Notes under the pieces: model-generated
Told to the model about the DNA's origin: nothing
Databases searched by the model: none
What the model saw: only the letters and a program-made list of their open reading frames with translations
Origin: Porphyromonadaceae bacterium
GTDB lineage: Bacteria > Bacteroidota > Bacteroidia > Bacteroidales > Tannerellaceae
Direction: 5' to 3'
DNA: 13,755 bases
Assembly: GCA_003517945.1 (NCBI GenBank)
Contig: DOZP01000348.1
Location: 1,000-14,754, forward strand
Made by a program: the position numbers and the translations under genes
Shown here: positions 1 through 6,361 of the stretch, piece after piece
Layout of the letters: each line of letters begins with the position of its first letter
Position numbering within the stretch: position 1 is the first letter of the stretch

Positions 1-783
1 GATAAAACGGAGCCTGACGGTACGATCCGGCGGGTTAATATACGCCGTCGTCCGGGTTCTGTGGCCATTGCTTCGGCGATTCAGAATAAATATGGTGTTA
101 CGGCTGTGCCCCATATCATCTGTAAGGGTTTTACAAAAGAAGAAACGGAGTATGCTTTGATTGACCTGAATTTTCTGGGTGTGTATGATTTATTGTTATT
201 GAGAGGTGATGAAAAAAATATACCGGGAACTATTGATAAAACTTTATATCATCGTTATGCTACGGATTTGCAGCATCAGGTAAACGATTTTAATAAAAGC
301 GTTGCATTGGATGGTTCTTCTTTTGAAGGTATTGAAACGCCGTTCTCTTATGGGATGGCCTGTTATCCGGAAAAACATGAAGAGGCTCCGAATATGGAGT
401 CGGATATTTTTTATGCAAAGAAAAAAGTGGAAAACGGAGCGGATTACCTGGTGACCCAGATGTTTTTCGATAATTCAAAATACTATGCGTTCGTCGACCG
501 GATGCGTGCGGAAGGCGTGACCGTACCGATCATACCCGGAGTTAAACCGATTGTGTTTATGAATCAGTTGACTGTCCTCCCCAAAATCTTCCGTTCGGAA
601 ATACCGGAAGCGTTGGCCCATGAACTCCGCATCTGCAAAACGGATGATGAAGCCAAAGAGGTTGGCGTGGAATGGTGTATTCAGCAGTGCAAAGACCTGA
701 TAGCACATGGTGTCCCGAGTATTCATTTTTATACGTTGATGGCAACCGATAGCGTCAGCAGGATTGCAAAGGAAATTTATTAA
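1..783 (+). CDS. metF: 5,10-methylenetetrahydrofolate reductase, N-terminus missing (partial)
   Basis: This enzyme reduces 5,10-methylene-THF to 5-methyl-THF with FAD in the cytoplasm, supplying methyl groups for methionine synthesis. The reading frame is open from base 1, so the true start lies to the left; 260 codons are visible and, from the usual size in this phylum (about 315 aa), roughly 55 residues are missing. Visible family hallmarks are RRRPGS near the left edge, LLLLRGD (visible residues about 64-70, whose Asp corresponds to the conserved FAD-contacting Asp120 of the E. coli enzyme), ACYPEKHEEAPN, the VTQMFFD segment with the conserved Gln, IPGVKPI, and a C-terminal HGVPSIHFYT. The E. 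coli active-site Glu28 region would be off the edge. A gap of 11 bp to the next gene suggests co-transcription. The identification is secure; nothing looks degraded. Confidence 0.96.
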   Translation, partial: DKTEPDGTIRRVNIRRRPGSVAIASAIQNKYGVTAVPHIICKGFTKEETEYALIDLNFLGVYDLLLLRGDEKNIPGTIDKTLYHRYATDLQHQVNDFNKSVALDGSSFEGIETPFSYGMACYPEKHEEAPNMESDIFYAKKKVENGADYLVTQMFFDNSKYYAFVDRMRAEGVTVPIIPGVKPIVFMNQLTVLPKIFRSEIPEALAHELRICKTDDEAKEVGVEWCIQQCKDLIAHGVPSIHFYTLMATDSVSRIAKEIY

Positions 784-794
784 CAGAATAGCAA

Positions 795-1199
795 ATGACC
801 ATGAAACGAAGAAATTTTATACAATGTGCCGGCGTATCGGCATTGGCTGCTTCCGCTACCGGATTATTGAATAGCTGTGCACCCTCTGCCGGATTAAAAA
901 AAGGGGAAATTATGCATACGGTTATTTTTGACCTGAAACATGCACCGGGTTCTCCTGAGGCCGGGAAGTTTATAGCCGATGCTCACCGGATACTTACGGC
1001 AGTGCCGGGAGTACGCGATTTTCAGGCATACAGGCAATGCAGTCCCAAGAACGATTATCAGTATGGTTTTTTAATGACGTTCGCGAATCAAAAAGAGTTT
1101 GATGCGTACACCGCTCATCCGGAGCATTGTAAATTTGTGGAAGAGCGTTGGGATACCGAAGTGAGCCGTTTTCAGGAGTCGGATTTTGTGAAGTTATGA
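795..1199 (+). CDS. Dabb (stress-responsive A/B barrel) domain protein with Tat lipoprotein signal
   Basis: A 134-residue protein. Residues about 40-130 match the Dabb dimeric alpha/beta-barrel pattern: HTVIFDLK, then VPGVRDFQAYRQ, a YGFLMTF strand, FDAYTAHPEH and a closing W-x-x-EV-x-x-F. This ferredoxin-like fold is known from small stress-induced proteins and some polyketide cyclases; no reaction can be assigned here. The N-terminus is unusual for the fold: KRRNFIQ resembles a twin-arginine motif, followed by an Ala-rich hydrophobic stretch and a lipobox LNSC (Cys28). The protein is therefore predicted to be exported folded and anchored as a lipoprotein. Start: ATG at 795 gives MTMKRRNF; the in-frame ATG at 801 (MKRRNF) is equally possible. 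It follows metF by 11 bp, probably in the same operon. Its stop faces the GH88 stop with 4 bp between. Confidence 0.85.
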   Translation: MTMKRRNFIQCAGVSALAASATGLLNSCAPSAGLKKGEIMHTVIFDLKHAPGSPEAGKFIADAHRILTAVPGVRDFQAYRQCSPKNDYQYGFLMTFANQKEFDAYTAHPEHCKFVEERWDTEVSRFQESDFVKL

Positions 1200-1203
1200 T
1201 GAA

Positions 1204-2448
1204 TTATTTTAACGGAGGTATCACCGGCCGGCCTTTGGCCAGGCGTTCTTTACGGACCAATGCTTCGACGAAATAGTAATCGGCGTATATGATGGGTACG
1301 TTAATTTCCGAATTATGCGGGAGATGTCCCGTACTTGAGGTGGTCAGGAATCCGTGCATATCATAGAGTTTACTTCTGTATTTTTCCGATATACTTGTCA
1401 TGATTTTGTCTGCGTTTGCTTTATAATAAGCGCCTTTGTCTTTGCTGACCGTCGAGAGTTCGTATAACGCGGAAGCAGTGATCGCCGCGGCAGATACGTC
1501 ACGCGGTTCGTTGGGGATGTTGGGTGCGTTAAAGTCCCAGTAGGGAACCAGATCTTTCGGCATGTTTTTGTTCGTCAGTATAAAATGAGCGATGTGTTCG
1601 GCCTGGTTCAGGTATTTTATATCTCCCGTTTCACGGTAACATAATACATATCCGTATAAACCCCATGCCTGTCCGCGCGCCCATGCCGATTCGTGGGCAT
1701 ATCCCTGATGGGTGTGAAATTGTATGGCTTTTCCGTCGCCTTTGACATTATAATCTACGACGTGGTACGAACTGTAATCGGCCCGGAAATGATTTTTCAT
1801 CGTGTTATCCGCATGAGAAACGGCGATTTCTTTAAATGTATGATCCCCACTTACCCTGGAAGCCCAGAACAGTAATTCCAGATTCATCATGTTGTCGATG
1901 ATAACGGGGTATTGCCATTTATCACTGTTATGATCCCAGGAGCGTATGCATCCTACTTTCGGATCATAGCGTGTGATAAGCGAACGTGCGGTTTCCAGTA
2001 AAATCTCTTTATAGCCCGGGGTATTTGCCAGGCGCAGGCCGTTTCCGTAACTGCAATACATGACAAACCCCAGGTCGTGCGTTCCCTTATATGTTTTCAT
2101 TTTTTCAAGGTAAGCCGTATATTTTGTTGCTTCCTTTTTCCAGAAATCGTCGTTTTTCATTTCATACATATACCACAATACGCCCGGGAAAAAGCCGGAG
2201 GTCCAGTCTCTTGCTTTTACTAACCGCAGGGAACCGTCGGCTTCTATATTCCTGGGCATCGGGAATTCTTCCGGGGTGGTGTTGCCGGCAGCATGCGTCG
2301 CGTCTATTTCTTTTAGCAGGAAATGGAGTTGCTTATCTGCGAATTCCAGATTTTTACGTGTTAGTTTGTCTTTGATTTTAGTGTTTTGCGCTTGCATCGG
2401 GATGCTGATGTTGCATAATGCAAGTAATAATAAAAAGATTTTTTTCAT
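1204..2448 (-). CDS. GH88 unsaturated glucuronyl hydrolase (periplasmic)
   Basis: A 414-residue glycoside hydrolase of family 88. The family hydrates the C4=C5 double bond of the unsaturated uronic acid that lyases leave at the non-reducing end, releasing it as a keto-deoxy uronate. The alpha/alpha-barrel pattern is clear: RDWTSGFFPGVLW (80-92), KGTHDLGF with Asp125, IIDNMMNLELL with Asp185, ESAWARGQAWGLYGY (253-267) and the terminal EINVPIIYADYYFVEAL (381-397). Asp125 and Asp185 match the two catalytic Asp residues of Bacillus UGL (88 and 149) in motif and in spacing (60 against 61). A signal peptide (KKIFLLLLALCNISIPMQA) with cleavage near Ala20/Gln21 and no lipobox suggests a soluble periplasmic enzyme. 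It lies 14 bp behind the PL8 lyase, which supplies its substrate. Sulfate tolerance cannot be read from the sequence. Confidence 0.95.
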   Translation of the reverse strand: MKKIFLLLLALCNISIPMQAQNTKIKDKLTRKNLEFADKQLHFLLKEIDATHAAGNTTPEEFPMPRNIEADGSLRLVKARDWTSGFFPGVLWYMYEMKNDDFWKKEATKYTAYLEKMKTYKGTHDLGFVMYCSYGNGLRLANTPGYKEILLETARSLITRYDPKVGCIRSWDHNSDKWQYPVIIDNMMNLELLFWASRVSGDHTFKEIAVSHADNTMKNHFRADYSSYHVVDYNVKGDGKAIQFHTHQGYAHESAWARGQAWGLYGYVLCYRETGDIKYLNQAEHIAHFILTNKNMPKDLVPYWDFNAPNIPNEPRDVSAAAITASALYELSTVSKDKGAYYKANADKIMTSISEKYRSKLYDMHGFLTTSSTGHLPHNSEINVPIIYADYYFVEALVRKERLAKGRPVIPPLK

Positions 2449-2462
2449 GTGATTCTTTATTT

Positions 2463-4664
2463 TTATTCTGTTATTTGTATGGTTTCGCTTTTTCCGGCAT
2501 AGTCTTCCCGGGGCAGTTTGATGGATAATGTTGTTGTATTGTTTTTTTCGTTTGGCTTTACGGTTACGTTTTCGCCTGATGCACGCAGGTTTTGATTGAG
2601 GATTAACGCTGCGGTATCCAGCTTACGTGAGGGGTCTGATACCGTTATCGATTGAATGTTTTGATTTTTCAGGTGCACCAGTATCATGCAGGGGGTTTCC
2701 GATTGAATCGTTATGTCTCCGGAAATGCGGATCATTCCGGCTTCGTAGAAAATGCAATATGCCATCCGGTCGTTTTTTACCGCTTGTATCCGGGGGGTGT
2801 TTGCGAGTATTTGAACGGAAGGGTTTGCTGCGTAATTTTTAATGTCTTCGATAGTTGCAGCAGGCATGACAATGTATTCGTAACCTGCATTCACAGGTTT
2901 GATGCCGTGGTCTATCCACAGGCAAAAAACATTTTCTTTTATCTCTTCTCTGGAGGTTGTTGTCTGGCGGTTTATGCGGTACCAACTGCCGGATTCGGTT
3001 TGATTGGAGATTTCTGTTAGCTGATTCTTCGGGAATAGATAACCTACGTTGTCATGAAAGATCCATTTTGCGTTGTTCAGTACCTGTTTCCCTTTATGTA
3101 CCGTGTTTGTATTCCGGCCGTCACTGAAAACAACATCTCCTTTCAGAAAACACTGGTTGAGGGTGGTTGCTACCGGGTATTTGTCCGTACTGTTTATGGC
3201 AGCGCCGAGGCAAACATACAACTCATCAAAGAAGAACCATGATTTTTTTGCAGACAACGGGTTGTGCGGACTTTTAAAGTCGAAAGCGACGGCTCCATAG
3301 GTTCCGTCGGTTATTCCGCCTGCAAAATCCGTCAGCCCTTTTTTCTGTATTTCATTTTCGGTTGGCATCGTATCCGCCTGTACAATTGTGGTTCCGGGAA
3401 TTTTCCTGTAATCATAGACGGGAGCTATATTGAAATATTCGTTACCTTCCATGGAAAGGTAATTTGCGCCGTCTGCGCGGTAGTGGTTCAGTAATCCTTC
3501 TCCATTGTACGGAACTTCCATATTATCGTTACGTGTGGAAAACATTCTGACAGAGGTGAAGAAGGAGGGCCGCTGAAAAGAAAAATATTCTGTTTGCCAG
3601 AAAAATTTCGCGTAAGATGTTGCTTCAAACGGTTCTCCTTTCCGGGCTTTGATGATATTTTCCAACTCTTCTTTCCGGTAATCCGATATGTTAAGGAGGC
3701 TTTCAGGTAACTCCGCACCTGCCTTTCTTCCGGCGCCGCGCCTTGAAATATCCCGGTTCAGGACGCCCGGGTCAACGGATCGCCCGTAAACCATTTGTTT
3801 GCAGACTCCGTCCAGAAAATAGTCAATGGCTAAATGCAGGGACCTGTCGGAAAATTTGTATTTTGTATCGTTGACCAATTCCGCAAATTCCACAAAAGAG
3901 CTTAAGAACCCCATTCCGTAAGTTGTTGTGTTGTTTACGCGATCAGGGCGATGATGAAAACTATAATCATGTTGCATGCCTCTCCCTCCGGCAAAGTAAT
4001 TCTTGTTTCTTTTTCCTTCGGCGTTCCGTCCGTCTGCTTCTTTTTGGAAAAATTTCATTTCATCTTCTATGATCTTTAGTATTTCTTCAAACAGCTTTTC
4101 ATTTTTCCGGTATAGTTCTGTTTTGGCATAAAGGCCGGCGATTTTGACCCGGTCTCCGCTTGGGCGTGCGCCGGGAGCATCCATGTTGGCGCGTCCGGCG
4201 ATACGAATCATTTGTTCCCGTTGTTCCTGTGTTAAATCGTTGTCCAATACGTAGAGAAGTATAATCATGCTGTTGGGGGTTCCTATCTGGTTATTCCACC
4301 AGTTTTCACAGATAAAGTCATGCTTCAGCCAAAAATTGAGCGAAGCGTTTATGGCCTGTTTCAATTGGGGGGCGCCTTCGTATGCCGAACCTTTCTTTTT
4401 ATACGCTCTTGCCATCAGGATCATATTGTCCAGATGTTCAACATGCTGGAATGCAATCCGTGATGTGTCGACATAATCAATATCCGGCCATGTTCCATCG
4501 TCTTTGATTGTTTCGAGTATGGCCCGTACCCTGTTCTCCTGAATGTCCGGACGCAGGTATTGGGCGGTTATCTTATCCTGTATTACGTCCATATCAGACG
4601 GATGTTGTTGCGTACAGGCACATAGAAATAGAATAAGCGCTGTGATTGTGTATTTTGTCTTCAT
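2463..4664 (-). CDS. Polysaccharide lyase family 8 (chondroitin/hyaluronan lyase type), lipoprotein
   Basis: A 733-residue lyase, close to the 700 aa of Flavobacterium (Pedobacter) heparinum chondroitinase AC. Signs of PL8: ENWWNNQIGTPNSM (120-133, the aromatic patch at the cleft), HDYSFHHRP (232-240), Tyr249 in TTTYG, GRDISRRGAG-type basic loop with Arg304 and Arg308, NGEGLL with Glu389, EYFNIAPVYDYRKIPGT (409-425), and YEYIVMPA (595-602). Tyr249-Arg304-Glu389 spacing closely matches Tyr234-Arg288-Glu371 of chondroitinase AC, so these plus His237 or His238 are the likely catalytic set. Layout: helical toroid about 30-345, beta-sandwich about 365-620, C-terminal beta domain to 733. The usual catalytic Asn is not evident (see findings). 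Lipobox LCAC gives Cys17, so the protein is membrane anchored, possibly at the surface. It starts its own transcription unit with GH88. Exact substrate (chondroitin, dermatan, hyaluronan, less likely xanthan) is not determined. Confidence 0.9.
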   Translation of the reverse strand: MKTKYTITALILFLCACTQQHPSDMDVIQDKITAQYLRPDIQENRVRAILETIKDDGTWPDIDYVDTSRIAFQHVEHLDNMILMARAYKKKGSAYEGAPQLKQAINASLNFWLKHDFICENWWNNQIGTPNSMIILLYVLDNDLTQEQREQMIRIAGRANMDAPGARPSGDRVKIAGLYAKTELYRKNEKLFEEILKIIEDEMKFFQKEADGRNAEGKRNKNYFAGGRGMQHDYSFHHRPDRVNNTTTYGMGFLSSFVEFAELVNDTKYKFSDRSLHLAIDYFLDGVCKQMVYGRSVDPGVLNRDISRRGAGRKAGAELPESLLNISDYRKEELENIIKARKGEPFEATSYAKFFWQTEYFSFQRPSFFTSVRMFSTRNDNMEVPYNGEGLLNHYRADGANYLSMEGNEYFNIAPVYDYRKIPGTTIVQADTMPTENEIQKKGLTDFAGGITDGTYGAVAFDFKSPHNPLSAKKSWFFFDELYVCLGAAINSTDKYPVATTLNQCFLKGDVVFSDGRNTNTVHKGKQVLNNAKWIFHDNVGYLFPKNQLTEISNQTESGSWYRINRQTTTSREEIKENVFCLWIDHGIKPVNAGYEYIVMPAATIEDIKNYAANPSVQILANTPRIQAVKNDRMAYCIFYEAGMIRISGDITIQSETPCMILVHLKNQNIQSITVSDPSRKLDTAALILNQNLRASGENVTVKPNEKNNTTTLSIKLPREDYAGKSETIQITE

Positions 4665-4707
4665 GATAATAGGTTTTAGATGGTTATTGTTTGTCGAAAA
4701 ATTTCAT

Positions 4708-4739
4708 CAAATATAGGCATTTTATATTTATCAGCCATA
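4708..4739 (-). promoter_or_regulatory. Predicted Bacteroides-type promoter for the PL8-GH88 operon
   Basis: On the minus strand, TATATTTG (4715-4708) is a full match to the Bacteroides -7 consensus TAnnTTTG. TATG (4739-4736) lies 20 bp upstream and matches the -33 TTTG in three of four bases. Transcription would begin near 4701, leaving a leader of about 36 nt before the PL8 ATG at 4664. It sits just after the terminator at 4766-4797, which is the expected place for a second promoter. Prediction from sequence only. Confidence 0.6.
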
Positions 4740-4749
4740 AGCATTACAG

Positions 4750-4763
4750 TTCATCCGGATGAA
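4750..4763. repeat. 14-bp perfect palindrome upstream of the PL8 promoter
   Basis: TTCATCCGGATGAA is its own reverse complement. It lies between the intrinsic terminator and the predicted PL8 promoter, about 10 bp upstream of the -33 element. It could be the site of a dimeric regulator or just part of the downstream side of the terminator. The core CATCCGGAT also occurs at 11565-11573, near the predicted start of susC transcription. Confidence 0.45.
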
Positions 4764-4765
4764 AA

Positions 4766-4797
4766 AAGAAAGAACCCGGAAAGCCGGGCTCTTTCTT
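4766..4797 (-). terminator. Intrinsic terminator after the susC-susD operon
   Basis: A 14-bp stem (4784-4797 with 4766-4779) closes a 4-nt loop. In the minus-strand RNA the only non-Watson-Crick pair is a G-U wobble. The stem has a CCCGG core near the loop and an A/G-rich arm pairing with a U/C-rich arm, which runs into four more T residues (4765-4762) on the minus strand. It lies 7 bp after the stop of the DUF4466-like gene, so it would end or strongly reduce transcription coming from susC before PL8. On the plus strand no T-tract follows, which fixes the orientation. Confidence 0.85.
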
Positions 4798-4804
4798 GTA
4801 TATA

Positions 4805-5815
4805 TTACATTTTATACCGTTTTACACTGATTGTGACGGTATTGGTTGCGGTGGCATTTATAAAGATAAATGCACGGTATTGTCCGTCGGCAGTTTCAAT
4901 CCACAGGCCGCCTTCGGCAACCATTTTGATGGCGCTTGATGTTGCTTTGCTGTAGTCCATCTGCCGGAGGTCAGCGTCGTCAACATGCTGACTGCTATTC
5001 AGATCCGATAGTTGACGGTCGCGCAGGTTATACGCTTTGACCATCTTTGTATTGTTCGAAAATCCTGAAGGAAAAGTTACTCCCGGACGATATGCTTCCG
5101 GCGAATCGGCCGCAAAGAAACCATGTGTTAAATCCGCACTGCTGTTGTATGCATATACCAAATCGATACGGGAGGCCAGCGAGCTGTTCGCAGCTACTTC
5201 TTCAGCGGAATATATGCTGCATGCTTCTCCTTCGTTCCGGAACGATATATAACATTTATCACCCGAGGTGAGCGCTTTTCTTAATGTCATATCCATTTTA
5301 GATATGGCGTAGGGGCCCATTTTGTATTCGGCTGTTTGCCCGTTACTCGCTTTTACCGAAAAGGTAAAACTTACTTCCTTGCCGCGGGCTTCTTCCGGGA
5401 TTATGTAGTAATACCGTAGTGTGGCGGCGCAGGTATCTTTCAGGAATGATGCGGATGTCGTGTTTCCGCTCGTCACGCTTTCATTTGCAACTAAAACCGG
5501 CGCGTCAAGACCCGCATTGTTCGTGGCGTATGAGTTGGGATCAAAATAAGTTCCCTGAGCGCCTCCGAAAGATGCCGTCACTTGTGCCGATTCCAATTTT
5601 CCCAGTTCTTTGGGAATGGCCATGGCATAGGCGAATTCAATATCATAGCCTACCAGGTTGGGCGCTACGGGAAGGCTTCTTTTGATGCATTCGTTGCTTA
5701 ATTTTGTAACAGGATCGCCTATCAGTTTGATATCGTCATCGCAAGCTCCCAATATAAAGGAAATAGAAAGCAATAACGTAAAGTAATTATATTTTTTTAT
5801 ATTCATAATCTTCAT
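4805..5815 (-). CDS. DUF4466-like lipoprotein, putative surface glycan-binding protein
   Basis: A 336-residue protein, the last gene of the susC operon. The signal peptide ends in a lipobox LGAC (Cys25) followed by DDD; an acidic run after the Cys is the known lipoprotein export signal of Bacteroidetes, so a surface location is likely. The mature part is rich in beta-strand patterns, with no catalytic motif I can name. Phrases such as NECIKRSLPV (41-50), DIEFAYAMAIP (58-68), CAATLRYYYIIPEEA (129-143) and YRAFIFINA (313-321) resemble my memory of the DUF4466 family, found in Bacteroidetes PULs. Four Cys remain besides the lipid anchor (43, 129, 188, 199). The position after susD, where SusE/SusF-like binding proteins usually sit, suggests glycan capture, but that is inference. 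An alternative start at 5806 (MNIKK) is possible. It follows the previous gene by 18 bp. Confidence 0.8.
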   Translation of the reverse strand: MKIMNIKKYNYFTLLLSISFILGACDDDIKLIGDPVTKLSNECIKRSLPVAPNLVGYDIEFAYAMAIPKELGKLESAQVTASFGGAQGTYFDPNSYATNNAGLDAPVLVANESVTSGNTTSASFLKDTCAATLRYYYIIPEEARGKEVSFTFSVKASNGQTAEYKMGPYAISKMDMTLRKALTSGDKCYISFRNEGEACSIYSAEEVAANSSLASRIDLVYAYNSSADLTHGFFAADSPEAYRPGVTFPSGFSNNTKMVKAYNLRDRQLSDLNSSQHVDDADLRQMDYSKATSSAIKMVAEGGLWIETADGQYRAFIFINATATNTVTISVKRYKM

Positions 5816-5833
5816 TGTTTATTGTTAAACAAA

Positions 5834-6337
5834 TTATTGCCGGGGCCGCTCCACGATTAGCACCGTATATTCCTTTCGTACTTTCCGGTTTCCCGATATG
5901 ACCGTGTATTTCAGGGCACCTGAAGGAAAAGAGGAACGGTTGGATATGATACGCTCACTCAGTCCGGCTGAGGCGTATCCTGACGCCCAGTCACCGTCTG
6001 CAAATTCAATATTCAGCTTGGATGGCGTGAAGTCGACCCATGTTGTGATTTTAGGATCTAACTTTGCATCGGAACATAATGAGAAACGGGGCCATAAATT
6101 ATGGACCGGCGCTCCGAAGCGTACGTATGCGATAATAACCTGTTCAAGCGTATCAACGTATGCGTTTCCGGCAATAATGGTTTGGTGATCCGTATCATAC
6201 AGATCAAAACTTCCGACATAGCAATCTGTTCGTTCCGTTATAAGCAATCCGTCTTCGTCAACCGGAAAATCATCGCAGGAGCCGATTGAAAGCATGGAAA
6301 ACAGAAATGTTACTACAATTATACTGTATTTTTTCAT
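5834..6337 (-). CDS. Small DUF5018-like lipoprotein of unknown function
   Basis: A 167-residue protein between susD (24-bp gap) and the DUF4466-like gene (18-bp gap), clearly in the same operon. The signal peptide ends in a lipobox SIGSC (Cys21), followed by DDFPVDEDG, again an acidic run that fits surface export. The C-terminal part ALKYTVISGNRKVRKEYTVLIVE (141-163, an Ig-like closing strand pair) resembles DUF5018 and related domains of PUL lipoproteins; the segment 100-135 with FTPSKLNIEF would be earlier strands. It is shorter than many DUF5018 proteins and may hold only one domain. No enzyme motif is visible. A role as an accessory surface glycan-binding protein or as a structural partner of SusCD is inferred from position only. 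Confidence 0.75.
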   Translation of the reverse strand: MKKYSIIVVTFLFSMLSIGSCDDFPVDEDGLLITERTDCYVGSFDLYDTDHQTIIAGNAYVDTLEQVIIAYVRFGAPVHNLWPRFSLCSDAKLDPKITTWVDFTPSKLNIEFADGDWASGYASAGLSERIISNRSSFPSGALKYTVISGNRKVRKEYTVLIVERPRQ

Positions 6338-6361
6338 CTTATTTTATTTTTATATTCTTAA

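Noticed and set aside
1223..1240. GGCC-rich inverted repeat near the end of GH88 as a possible terminator for the metF operon
   Set aside because: The stem is only 4 bp around TTT, no T-tract follows on either strand, and it lies in coding sequence.
2091..2375. 94-codon plus-strand ORF inside GH88, and similar ORFs opposite PL8, susD, susC and the regulator
   Set aside because: They lie wholly antisense to genes with clear family motifs, lack family resemblance of their own and have compositions expected of shadow frames.
4680..4955. Plus-strand ORF of 91 codons spanning the PL8 promoter, terminator and the end of the DUF4466-like gene
   Set aside because: It runs through the terminator hairpin and is antisense to the 3' end of a well-supported gene; its protein shows no recognisable pattern.
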